Positions 1 to 5,635 of a stretch of 6,870 nt of DNA are shown piece by piece. The stretch comes from Eubacteriales bacterium (lineage in GTDB: Bacteria > Bacillota > Clostridia > Christensenellales > CAG-138). The stretch lies in the NCBI GenBank assembly GCA_028701165.1, contig JAQVRG010000083.1, forward strand, positions 1 through 6,870, read 5' to 3'. Made by a program: the position numbers and the translations under genes. The notes beneath the pieces were generated by a model. That model saw only the letters and a program-made list of their open reading frames with translations. It was not told the origin of the DNA and ran no database searches. Each line of letters starts with the position of its first letter. The first letter of the stretch is position 1.

Positions 1-1065
1 CGTATCCCGCAGCTTATAGGCGACGCCGTCCACCTCGATGGTGTGCTCCGTCCAGTTGACGCGCGAGAGCATATCCCGATCCCGCATATGGTATTCGCTT
101 CTTCTTTGCACAAGCTGCCCTTCCAGCTTGAATAGGATCACGCTGATGGCTTTGTGCATACGCGCGTAAAGGTGCATGTCCCGGGGCTTATAGCGTTCTT
201 CGGGGAGCTTGCGCGGCTCGAAAACGGGCGCGTCGCCGTAGGTTTCGTTTGCGAAAAGGGCAAGCGGCAGAAGGTTGACGCCATAGGCGTTTTCCAGCAT
301 GTCGAGGCTGTCGTACTGCACGCAGTTTTTGACGGCGACCGCTACGCATACGGGATTGCCCGCGGCCGCGCCCAGCCACAGCACGTCGTGATTGCCCCAT
401 TCGATATCCGCGTTGTGATAGGCGATCAAATGGTCGAGTATTACGTCCGCGTGCGGGCCTCTGTCGAAAATGTCCCCTACGATATGCAGCCTGTCCACCA
501 CGATCTTTTTGATGAATTCGGCAAATTCCGTAATCAGCGTTTCGGCGCTGCCCGTATCCACAATGGCGGCGATGATGTTTTCAAAATAGGATTCCTTTTC
601 CCGCACGCCGTCCGTATTGATAAGCTCCTCCATGATATAGGCGGAATCGCGCGGCAGCGTGTTGTATACATAGGAACGGGAATATTTGGCGGCGACGTTT
701 ACCGCTACCTTGACAAGGCGGTGCAGCGTGACCCTGTACCAGTCGTTGAGATCCTTTTCCCGCCGCTTGGCTTCATAAAGCTTCTCCTCGGGATAATAGG
801 TCAGGGAAGCCAGCGAACGCCGTTCGGATAGGGTCAAGGAATCGCCGAAGGTCTCGTCGATCTTGACGTATACCGCGCCGGAGCCGTTGTTTAAGATATG
901 TAAGAACGCCTCGTGTTCGCCGTGGATGTCGCTCATGAAATGCTCGGTGCCTTTGGGGAGGTTGAGGATCGCCCGCAGGTTGATCATCTCGGCGCGCACG
1001 GATTGTATGCTGGGATATTTTTTTGCAAGCAGCGTTAAAAAACGAGCGTCACGGTTTTGCTCCAT
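1..1065 (-). CDS. fbp: Fructose-1,6-bisphosphatase, class III (partial, C-terminus outside window)
   Basis: Hydrolyses fructose 1,6-bisphosphate to fructose 6-phosphate, the committed step of gluconeogenesis, in the cytoplasm. This is the class III form found mainly in Bacillota, unrelated to the classical Fbp. The visible 355 residues carry the metallophosphoesterase metal-binding motifs in order: SDIHGE (residues 45-50), GDIFDRGP (197-204) and WGNHD (223-227), plus the family blocks FLHILNNGSG (54-63) and YGVNLLPLALFA (261-272). Family members are about 640-670 residues, so roughly the C-terminal 45% lies left of the window. The ATG at 1065 is chosen because AAGGAGG (1071-1077) sits 5 nt upstream; another ATG at 1070 is out of frame and abuts that site. 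A TATAAT promoter lies just upstream, so the gene need not depend on the glycosyltransferase operon 224 bp away. I see no internal stop or frameshift. Identity is near certain. Confidence 0.97.
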   Translation of the reverse strand, partial: MEQNRDARFLTLLAKKYPSIQSVRAEMINLRAILNLPKGTEHFMSDIHGEHEAFLHILNNGSGAVYVKIDETFGDSLTLSERRSLASLTYYPEEKLYEAKRREKDLNDWYRVTLHRLVKVAVNVAAKYSRSYVYNTLPRDSAYIMEELINTDGVREKESYFENIIAAIVDTGSAETLITEFAEFIKKIVVDRLHIVGDIFDRGPHADVILDHLIAYHNADIEWGNHDVLWLGAAAGNPVCVAVAVKNCVQYDSLDMLENAYGVNLLPLALFANETYGDAPVFEPRKLPEERYKPRDMHLYARMHKAISVILFKLEGQLVQRRSEYHMRDRDMLSRVNWTEHTIEVDGVAYKLRDT

Positions 1066-1079
1066 GTCATCCTCCTTGC

Positions 1080-1158
1080 GTCGAATGGGATGAATCATTA
1101 TAGCATTGACGCGCGGTGGAAAACAAGAGCGGCAGCTTATCGGCAGAGGCCATTCGAC
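1080..1158. repeat. 9-bp inverted repeat bracketing the fbp promoter
   Basis: GTCGAATGG at 1080-1088 is exactly reverse-complemented as CCATTCGAC at 1150-1158. One arm lies in the fbp leader just before the ribosome binding site, the other upstream of the -35. With one flanking base the arms read CGTCGAA (1079-1085) and, on the minus strand, GGTCGAA (1153-1159). Each matches 6 of 7 positions of the Spo0A box TGTCGAA. Operator function is a guess; the repeat itself is directly visible. Confidence 0.5.
1097..1126 (-). promoter_or_regulatory. Probable sigma-A promoter of fbp
   Basis: On the minus strand a perfect TATAAT (1097-1102) follows, after 18 bp, a weak -35-like TTGTTT (1121-1126; 3 of 6 match to TTGACA). 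Predicted transcription start is near 1090, giving a 5' leader of about 25 nt that contains the AAGGAGG site. The near-consensus -10 with a poor -35 is compatible with an activator-assisted promoter. A 9-bp inverted repeat (1080-1088 and 1150-1158) brackets it. Confidence 0.7.
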
Positions 1159-1240
1159 CTTGCCGATGTTTACAATTCGCAACGGTTCGCCATGCGCACG
1201 GTCGCTGCGAATTGCAAAGCTAACCTTACTGCGTAAGGCT
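1139..1240. repeat. Cluster of hairpins in the fbp upstream spacer
   Basis: The 224-bp spacer 1066-1289 has no convincing gene. Besides the fbp promoter it holds three local dyads. (1) ATCGGCA (1139-1145) pairs with TGCCGAT (1161-1167). (2) CAATTCGCA (1173-1181) pairs with TGCGAATTG (1206-1214); three more outer pairs extend it to 1169-1218 past one mismatch. (3) CCTTAC (1224-1229) pairs with GTAAGG (1233-1238) across a 3-nt loop, and on the minus strand gains a G-U and an A-U pair (1222-1240). On the minus strand these follow the stop of the glycosyltransferase gene, so they could end or protect that mRNA. None is followed by a proper U tract, so I do not call a classical intrinsic terminator. 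They could also be a dispersed intergenic repeat or a small structured RNA. Confidence 0.45.
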
Positions 1241-1289
1241 TTTCGCTCTCAGCGCGCATGTCGCTTCGGGCGATGAAAGGTCAACGGGC

Positions 1290-2786
1290 TTATCGATGGT
1301 TGAGATCCCGCGTTTCTAAAATCTCCGTCCATCGGGCGCTAAGATACGGATCGTACTGGGAAAGGGGGCGCAGGGCGTCCTCCAAGCGTTCCCGTTCCTT
1401 TGCGGTAGGGGTTACGTCGGCGCCGTGCACCAACGCGGAAACGGCGGGCGTAAAGATATTGGTCTGCCCCCTTCGCATCAAGCGTATACAAAGCTCCGCC
1501 GCAGCGCCGCCCGCGGAGAAATAGGTTTCGTCAAAGCAGCCGGCGCGGAAGAAAAGATCGCTTTGCAGCATCACGCATGCGCCGTGGAGGAGGGCTGTAG
1601 CGCGCACGGTTTGGGAAAGCCACGGCACGTTTTCGCAAAGGTTTGCGCTTGCCGTGCCCGCCGCGAGAGGCGTTCCCTCCGCGTCGGCAACGGCGCAGCC
1701 CACGGCGCCCGCGAGCGCACGGTGCGCCTGATCGAGCATCGGGACAAGGAATCCCGGCGTATCCATCACCGTATCCGGCCGCAGGAACAGCAGGATCGCG
1801 CCTTTTGCACTTCGCGCGCCGAAATTCCAGAGCGCCGCCATGCTCTCGCTGGGCATCGTGAGGATATCGGCGGCGCCGTTGGCGCGCAGCAGCTCGTAGT
1901 AACGCAGGATATCGAGGTTTTCCGACCCCGCGTCCACGATGCGGATGCGGTAGTAGGGATACAGTGCGTTCTGCTCGATGCTCTCAAGCAGGCGGCGCAA
2001 ACGGCGCACGTTGTTCTTATTGGGGATGATGATGCTGATCTGTTCCTTGGCGCGCAGGGAGGTGCGAAGCCGAAAGGTATTTTTGCATAGCCCCGCCACG
2101 GCATAGCCGTCCAAACCGCCTTTTTGCAAATATGCGTCGATGCAGGCGCGCCCCTCCGTATCCGAAAGCGCGGGAAGCGCTGCGCGGCTTAGGAGCACCG
2201 CGTCGATATGGGCGGCGTGGGCGCTATGCAGCGCGCACCGCAGCGCGTACGCGTAAGCGGCGTCGTCGGTGAAGGCCGCCATGCCGCCCGCCGCGTCGTG
2301 CAGCTTTCTGCGCACGAGCAGAGGACGGCCTATGCAGTTATAGGAAAGAAGATTTACGGCATTGAGGTCGCACTTAAACTGCGGGCATAGCCGCGCGCCC
2401 GCGCGATGCAGGTCCTCGTCGGCAAAAAGAAGGTCGGCGCGCGGCGAAGCGTTGAGCGCTGCGGCGAAGTGCAGCAGCGCGTCGGGATGGAGTATATCGC
2501 CTTTAAAAAGGTACAGTACGTATTCTCCGTCGCCGCTGTCGTCGCGCAGCAGCTTGCAATGGGGATATGTCTGCGTGCGTAAAGCGTCGTCGTGCACGCC
2601 CTTTTCCGCGATCACGTCGATCTGCGGCGCGTACTCGATCTTTTGCGGCGGCTCGATCCTGTGCGCGGCGCGCCATGCGGCATAGCGCCGGTTATAGGAT
2701 TCCGACACAACGGGAAACGCGCCCGCGGAAGATTGTCCCGCGCGCGCGAAAAGCGTTCCCAAAGAGTCGAGCAAGCCGTTCTGCAT
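1290..2786 (-). CDS. Two-module GT2-like glycosyltransferase with degenerate catalytic motifs
   Basis: 498 residues, no signal peptide or clear membrane segment, so probably a cytoplasmic or membrane-associated enzyme of surface glycan assembly. It has the architecture of tandem family 2 glycosyltransferases. Module 1 (about 50-235) keeps the skeleton after the acidic motif: GEYVLYLF (87-94), HPDALLHF (100-107), ADLLFADED (117-125), and the stretch to AGG (166-168). The segment between LLRDD (79-83) and GEYV is only a few residues, where complete homologues have about 50 covering most of the nucleotide-binding part. Module 2 (about 248-450) starts with ISIIIPNKNN (250-259) and IRIVDAGSEN (281-290). 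Its metal-binding DxD position reads RPDT (336-339), and the usual acidic pair near the end reads AAAELCIR (428-435) after FDE (418-420). It is the last gene of the operon, 37 bp after the cyclophilin, with only a weak AGG before the ATG. The fold call is firm; activity and sugar are unknown. Confidence 0.82.
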   Translation of the reverse strand: MQNGLLDSLGTLFARAGQSSAGAFPVVSESYNRRYAAWRAAHRIEPPQKIEYAPQIDVIAEKGVHDDALRTQTYPHCKLLRDDSGDGEYVLYLFKGDILHPDALLHFAAALNASPRADLLFADEDLHRAGARLCPQFKCDLNAVNLLSYNCIGRPLLVRRKLHDAAGGMAAFTDDAAYAYALRCALHSAHAAHIDAVLLSRAALPALSDTEGRACIDAYLQKGGLDGYAVAGLCKNTFRLRTSLRAKEQISIIIPNKNNVRRLRRLLESIEQNALYPYYRIRIVDAGSENLDILRYYELLRANGAADILTMPSESMAALWNFGARSAKGAILLFLRPDTVMDTPGFLVPMLDQAHRALAGAVGCAVADAEGTPLAAGTASANLCENVPWLSQTVRATALLHGACVMLQSDLFFRAGCFDETYFSAGGAAAELCIRLMRRGQTNIFTPAVSALVHGADVTPTAKERERLEDALRPLSQYDPYLSARWTEILETRDLNHR

Positions 2787-2823
2787 ACGCCTAGTGTGCT
2801 TTGCGGCGGATGCGTTTATGCGT

Positions 2824-3330
2824 TTATTTGGCTAGCGTTTCTGGTTTTGTGAAATCTTCGTCCGCGACGGTGACCTTTTTGATGGCGACGCGCTGGCGCG
2901 GCCGGTCGGAAAAGTCGGTGGGGATTGCGCAGATGGCGTCCACCACGTCCATGCCGTCGATCACGCGGCCGAAGGCCGCGTACTGCCCGTCAAGGTGCGG
3001 CGCGTCGGCGTGCATGATGAAAAATTGCGAGCCGGCGGAATCGGGCGTCATGGAACGCGCCATGGAAATGACGCCGCGTGTGTGCTTAAGCGGATTGTCC
3101 ACGCCGTTTTTCTTAAACTCGCCCTTGATAGAATAGCCGGGGCCGCCCGTGCCCGTTCCCTCGGGGCAGCCGCCTTGGATCATGAAGCCGGGGATGACCC
3201 TGTGGAAGATCAGCCCGTCATAGTATCCTTGACTGCAAAGCGTAAGGAAATTGTTGACCGTGTTGGGGGCGGCGCTCCTGTCCATCTCCAGCGTGATGAC
3301 GCCGCCGTTTTCCATTTCGATTGTTACCAT
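2824..3330 (-). CDS. ppiB: Peptidyl-prolyl cis-trans isomerase, cyclophilin type
   Basis: 168 residues, a complete single-domain cyclophilin that catalyses cis-trans isomerisation of Xaa-Pro bonds during protein folding. There is no signal peptide, so it is cytoplasmic. Visible active-site residues by comparison with human cyclophilin A are R44, F49, M50 and Q52 in FHRVIPGFMIQGG (42-54), and F104 in GSQFFI (100-105). The cyclosporin-contacting Trp is replaced by His in HLDGQ (112-116), a common bacterial variant that lowers cyclosporin affinity. The ATG at 3330 is supported by AAAGGAG (3338-3344) 7 nt upstream. It sits 27 bp after the membrane glycosyltransferase and 37 bp before the GT2-like gene, so the three are probably co-transcribed. 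A folding helper for the flanking enzymes is possible, but chance placement of a housekeeping gene is equally plausible. The symbol follows common Bacillota usage. Confidence 0.95.
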   Translation of the reverse strand: MVTIEMENGGVITLEMDRSAAPNTVNNFLTLCSQGYYDGLIFHRVIPGFMIQGGCPEGTGTGGPGYSIKGEFKKNGVDNPLKHTRGVISMARSMTPDSAGSQFFIMHADAPHLDGQYAAFGRVIDGMDVVDAICAIPTDFSDRPRQRVAIKKVTVADEDFTKPETLAK

Positions 3331-3357
3331 AGTGAGGCTCCTTTATTTCATAATAAT

Positions 3358-4602
3358 TTAGGTAAATAGATAGATGGCGATCACGCCGTATACGTTAAAC
3401 ATAATTCCCAACCCCATCACGACGTATTCGTATCTGCGCGGTTCCCAAGCGCCCAGACTCAGTATATAGGCAAGCGCTAAGGGCAGCATGTCCACCGTGT
3501 AGCGCGCGCCGAACTGCCAGCCGCCCAGCGTTTTGTGCAGGCACAGGCACACAAGCTCCGCTGCAAAAGCGAACAGCAGCGCTGCGCGGGTATAAGCATA
3601 AGGCCGCCTAGCGCTTTGTGCAAGCGGCGGCAGCGTCGGCTTAAACAGAAGCTGGCGAAGGAGCATGGTAAACAGTAGCAAAAACAGCGGATTGGCCACA
3701 TAGAACATGAAGCCGTCAAAAAAGGGAAATACCAAGCGCCCGTTCTCGAATTTGACGGGCAGGAAAAGCAGCTTTTTTAAATTGTCCCAAAGGTAAACGG
3801 CGGAGAACTGTCCATGCTCTGAGGCGGTGAATTCGGGCAGGTAGTTGTGGCCGAATTCCAGCACGTTTGAGAAGCGCGCGTAGTTATAGGCCATATAGCC
3901 GCCGCCGATGAGCGCGGGAAGGATCAGGGAGGGAAGCTGCTTCTTTACGCTTTGCATCAGCGTAAGGCCGCTTGCCGTATCTTTTTCGCAGAAGTAGAAA
4001 AGCAAAGGTAAAAACGCAAAAAAGGCGAAGGGGCGGCAGCCGACGGCGAGGGCGACGAGCGCATAGGCCGCAACGCGCCTGTTATAGAGCGCACAGAAAA
4101 GCGAAAGCGTCAAAAGCAGCAGGCAGTAGCCCTGCGCCTGAAACCAAACGCCGCCGTCCGTGCTCATCCAAAGCATGTTGCTGCCCCAGACGTAAAAGAA
4201 AGCGGCGACGGATGCGGACGAGGAACGCATGCCGGATTTGCGCATAGCGAAATACGCCGCGCTACTCGTGGCAAGCGCAAGGAGCATCATCAGGAAATTG
4301 TTGGGCGTTCCATCCTGAAATACAAAGGTCAGCGGCAGCATGAAAACGGAAGGAACGGGCGGAAAGGATACATAGTATTTTCCATTATATACCGCAAGCT
4401 CCAGCCAAGGATAGTTCTGTCCCAAATCCATGCGTCCTTCGCGCCATGAAAGAGCTTGCAGCGTATAGCTGTCCCAATCCGAATGCAGAAAAAGCGTGCC
4501 GCCCAGCAGGTCATGCAGCAGGACATACCCGCACAGCATGAGCAGCAGCATGCAGAAAAGATTGCGATTGCGTTGAAACATAGCCTTCATGGTTTTCATC
4601 AT
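3358..4602 (-). CDS. Polytopic GT-C-like membrane glycosyltransferase
   Basis: 414 residues from the ATG at 4602, with roughly ten hydrophobic segments beginning at about residues 15-33. The pattern matches GT-C enzymes that use polyprenyl-phosphate sugars on the outer face of the membrane. After the first helix an acidic loop motif SDWDSY (41-46) stands where GT-C proteins carry catalytic acidic residues. It is followed by NGKYYVSFPPVPSVFMLPL (73-91), typical of these proteins. Later blocks are GCRPFAFFAFLPLL (188-201), NYARFSNVLEFGHNYL (240-255) and GWQFGARYTVDMLPL (361-375). First gene of the probable operon with the cyclophilin (27 bp gap) and the GT2-like gene. An in-frame TTG at 4737 would add 45 residues encoded by the AT-rich control region, without a ribosome binding site; I reject it. 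The chosen start has only a weak GGGG (4604-4607), so ATG 4599 is an alternative. Acceptor and sugar are unknown; many relatives are annotated merely as hypothetical membrane proteins. Confidence 0.78.
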   Translation of the reverse strand: MMKTMKAMFQRNRNLFCMLLLMLCGYVLLHDLLGGTLFLHSDWDSYTLQALSWREGRMDLGQNYPWLELAVYNGKYYVSFPPVPSVFMLPLTFVFQDGTPNNFLMMLLALATSSAAYFAMRKSGMRSSSASVAAFFYVWGSNMLWMSTDGGVWFQAQGYCLLLLTLSLFCALYNRRVAAYALVALAVGCRPFAFFAFLPLLFYFCEKDTASGLTLMQSVKKQLPSLILPALIGGGYMAYNYARFSNVLEFGHNYLPEFTASEHGQFSAVYLWDNLKKLLFLPVKFENGRLVFPFFDGFMFYVANPLFLLLFTMLLRQLLFKPTLPPLAQSARRPYAYTRAALLFAFAAELVCLCLHKTLGGWQFGARYTVDMLPLALAYILSLGAWEPRRYEYVVMGLGIMFNVYGVIAIYLFT

Positions 4603-4605
4603 ACC

Positions 4606-4615
4606 CCGGCGCCGG
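4606..4615. repeat. 10-bp GC palindrome before the membrane glycosyltransferase start
   Basis: CCGGCGCCGG is a perfect palindrome, followed on the plus strand by CTTTTTGAAAAG, itself a small dyad. It lies 4 bp upstream of the ATG at 4602, where a ribosome binding site would normally be. In the minus-strand mRNA it could pair and partly hide the start. There is no plus-strand gene upstream that would need a terminator here. Confidence 0.35.
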
Positions 4616-4653
4616 CTTTTTGAAAAGAGCGTTTTGCAGCGTTGGCTGGCGAT

Positions 4654-4690
4654 CGCGGAAAAATGTGGAAAAATGGAGAAAAATGGGAAT
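4654..4690 (+). repeat. Tandem 10-bp direct repeats, possible 0A-box array
   Basis: Three near-identical units run head to tail with a period of exactly 10 bp: GGAAAAATGT (4657-4666), GGAAAAATGG (4667-4676) and AGAAAAATGG (4677-4686). Read in register with the Spo0A box TGTCGAA, the 7-mers are CGCGGAA (4654-4660, 4 of 7), TGTGGAA (4664-4670, 6 of 7), TGGAGAA (4674-4680, 5 of 7) and a poor TGGGAAT (4684-4690, 3 of 7). The array lies between the divergent membrane glycosyltransferase and the Spo0A-domain gene. Direct repeats one helical turn apart are the arrangement that Spo0A C-terminal domains recognise, so an operator for the neighbouring protein is a reasonable inference. A-rich sequence makes chance repetition easier, which lowers my confidence. 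Confidence 0.5.
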
Positions 4691-4694
4691 AAAC

Positions 4695-4723
4695 TATATA
4701 TACGCTGCAGAAACTCGCATAAT
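4695..4723. promoter_or_regulatory. AT-rich divergent promoter region
   Basis: For the plus-strand regulator gene the best -10 candidate is CATAAT (4718-4723; 5 of 6), but nothing resembling TTGACA lies 17 bp upstream. The -35 position instead abuts the tandem repeats, as at an activator-dependent promoter. On the minus strand TATATA (within 4695-4702) is a possible -10 for the glycosyltransferase operon, and its transcription start would fall at about 4690, on the repeat array. If the array is an operator, binding there could activate one side and block the other. These promoter calls rest on weak matches. Confidence 0.35.
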
Positions 4724-4757
4724 AATAAGAAAAACAAACTCTAGGAGACAACCGCAT

Positions 4758-5126
4758 ATGGAAAAGACGAAAATAGCCGCGGAAACCCTGCGTAACGTGG
4801 GTATATCGCCCAAGTACAAGGGCTATGTATACGCGCTGTACATGCTCTGCTTGTCCATGGACGATTTTACGCGCGTACACAACATGACGACGCAGCTCTA
4901 CGGGTTTACCTGCGAAAAGTACAACGCGAATCCGGGCGCCGTAGAGCGCAACATACGTTTTGCTATACGGCGCGCGTGGGAATCGGATCAATCGGGCGCG
5001 ATGCACCGCCTGTTTCAAAGCTATGGCATCTATTATACGCCTACCAACCGCGAATTCATCGCGGTATTGTCGGACTACATGTGCCATGGCAAGGAGCACG
5101 CGTCCATGCAGCTTCGCATGTGGTAG
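4758..5126 (+). CDS. Stand-alone Spo0A C-terminal DNA-binding domain protein (no receiver)
   Basis: 122 residues that align end to end with the DNA-binding effector domain of Spo0A, the sporulation master regulator. Visible family blocks are GISPKYKGYVYALYM (15-29; compare GVPAHIKGYLYLREA in Bacillus subtilis Spo0A), the helix-turn-helix recognition region NANPGAVERNIRFAIRRAW (56-74; compare NTTASRVERAIRHAIEVAW), and PTNREFIAVLSDYM (95-108; compare PTNSEFIAMVADKL). Normal Spo0A is about 265 residues, with an N-terminal receiver phosphorylated by the phosphorelay. Here nothing receiver-like is encoded upstream, and AGGAG (4743-4747) lies 10 nt before the ATG at 4758, so the short form is the native product, not a fragment. 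An in-frame ATG at 4620 would add 46 residues of low-complexity control-region sequence and is rejected. Without a receiver it cannot be switched by phosphorylation in the usual way. It is divergent from the glycan operon and convergent with the membrane protein 6 bp away. Targets are unknown. Confidence 0.88.
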   Translation: MEKTKIAAETLRNVGISPKYKGYVYALYMLCLSMDDFTRVHNMTTQLYGFTCEKYNANPGAVERNIRFAIRRAWESDQSGAMHRLFQSYGIYYTPTNREFIAVLSDYMCHGKEHASMQLRMW

Positions 5127-5132
5127 GCCGCG

Positions 5133-5594
5133 CTACTTCTTAATGCCGAACACCTTGGCCATTTTACCCGACACGTCGTTGAGGTTTGTAATACTCGCAT
5201 TCATGCCCTCGATATCCAGTGAGGAGATGGTCTTGAGCGCGTCGTTGACGCCTACCATCGCATCCTCCACGTCGCCCAATGCCGTTTCGATCCCGGCGGA
5301 GCCGACGTCGATCAGGTTGTTGACGTTTTTGGTAAGCCCCACCAGATCCATATCCGTGATGGTGGTATTTACCGTAGTGAGCGTAGTGCTCAGCTGATCT
5401 AAAAGCGGGAAGACCTTCATACCCAGCGCGAGCAGCGCGACGACAAGAATAATGACGCATATAAAAGAGCAATAGAGCTGAAACCGCGCCCAGCGGGTCT
5501 GTTTGGCGACGTTTTTTTCGATTTTCTCCATCAAAGCCTGTATTGCGGGGGATTCGTCTGCGGCGAGCGCGTTGGTTTTCACGTTGGTTTCCAT
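5133..5594 (-). CDS. Single-pass membrane protein of unknown function with internal repeat
   Basis: 153 residues; I do not recognise a named family. A charged N-terminal segment (1-37) rich in Lys and Arg near the membrane precedes one clear transmembrane helix (about 38-59), predicting the N-terminus inside and about 90 residues outside. The outer part is rich in Thr, Asn, Val, Leu and Asp with a spaced hydrophobic pattern suggesting helical assembly. It contains two copies of a motif 44 residues apart: TTITDMDLVGLTKNVNNLID (77-96) and KTISSLDIEGMNASITNLND (121-140), sharing the pattern D-hydrophobic-x-G. The ATG at 5594 has a strong AGGAGG (5604-5609) 9 nt upstream. It ends 6 bp from the end of the convergent Spo0A-domain gene, with no terminator between them. 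It resembles small envelope proteins with a helical outer domain, but that is a shape argument, not homology. Confidence 0.85.
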   Translation of the reverse strand: METNVKTNALAADESPAIQALMEKIEKNVAKQTRWARFQLYCSFICVIILVVALLALGMKVFPLLDQLSTTLTTVNTTITDMDLVGLTKNVNNLIDVGSAGIETALGDVEDAMVGVNDALKTISSLDIEGMNASITNLNDVSGKMAKVFGIKK

Positions 5595-5635
5595 GCTTGT
5601 ATACCTCCTAAGATTTGTGGTAACGAAACTATAAG

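Noticed and set aside
154..831. Long plus-strand open frame (225 codons) opposite fbp
   Set aside because: It lies entirely antisense to a clearly conserved enzyme, has no ribosome binding site and no recognisable motif; it is a shadow of GC-rich codon use.
1261..1273. Small UUCG-type hairpin (TCGC-TTCGG-GCGA) near the end of the glycosyltransferase gene
   Set aside because: Only four base pairs and no U tract; too common in GC-rich DNA to call on its own.
1425..2090. Plus-strand open frame of 221 codons opposite the GT2-like gene
   Set aside because: No ribosome binding site or motif, and fully covered by an intact 498-codon frame with glycosyltransferase features.
4606..4627. GC palindrome followed by a T run, resembling a plus-strand terminator
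   Set aside because: No plus-strand gene lies upstream to terminate, the palindrome has no loop, and the T run is itself part of a CTTTT/AAAAG dyad.
4657..4689. Possible CRISPR or plasmid iteron array
   Set aside because: Units are 10 bp without spacers and there are only three; no cas gene, replication protein or origin features are nearby.
4603..4737. 45-residue N-terminal extension of the membrane glycosyltransferase starting at a TTG
   Set aside because: It would be encoded by the repeat and promoter region, has no ribosome binding site, and its Phe/Ser-rich sequence merely reflects A-tracts on the other strand.
4620..4757. 46-residue N-terminal extension of the Spo0A-domain protein from an ATG at 4620
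   Set aside because: No ribosome binding site there, while AGGAG at 4743-4747 marks the ATG at 4758; the extra residues do not resemble a receiver or linker.
4599..5099. Minus-strand open frame opposite the Spo0A-domain gene, which could be a longer gene upstream of the glycosyltransferase
   Set aside because: Covers both the AT-rich control region and the conserved Spo0A-domain coding sequence in antisense; composition is not protein-like and it has no start signal.
5123..5134. Possible bidirectional terminator between the convergent genes
   Set aside because: Only GTAG/CTAC can pair, with a 4-bp stem and no U tract on either strand.
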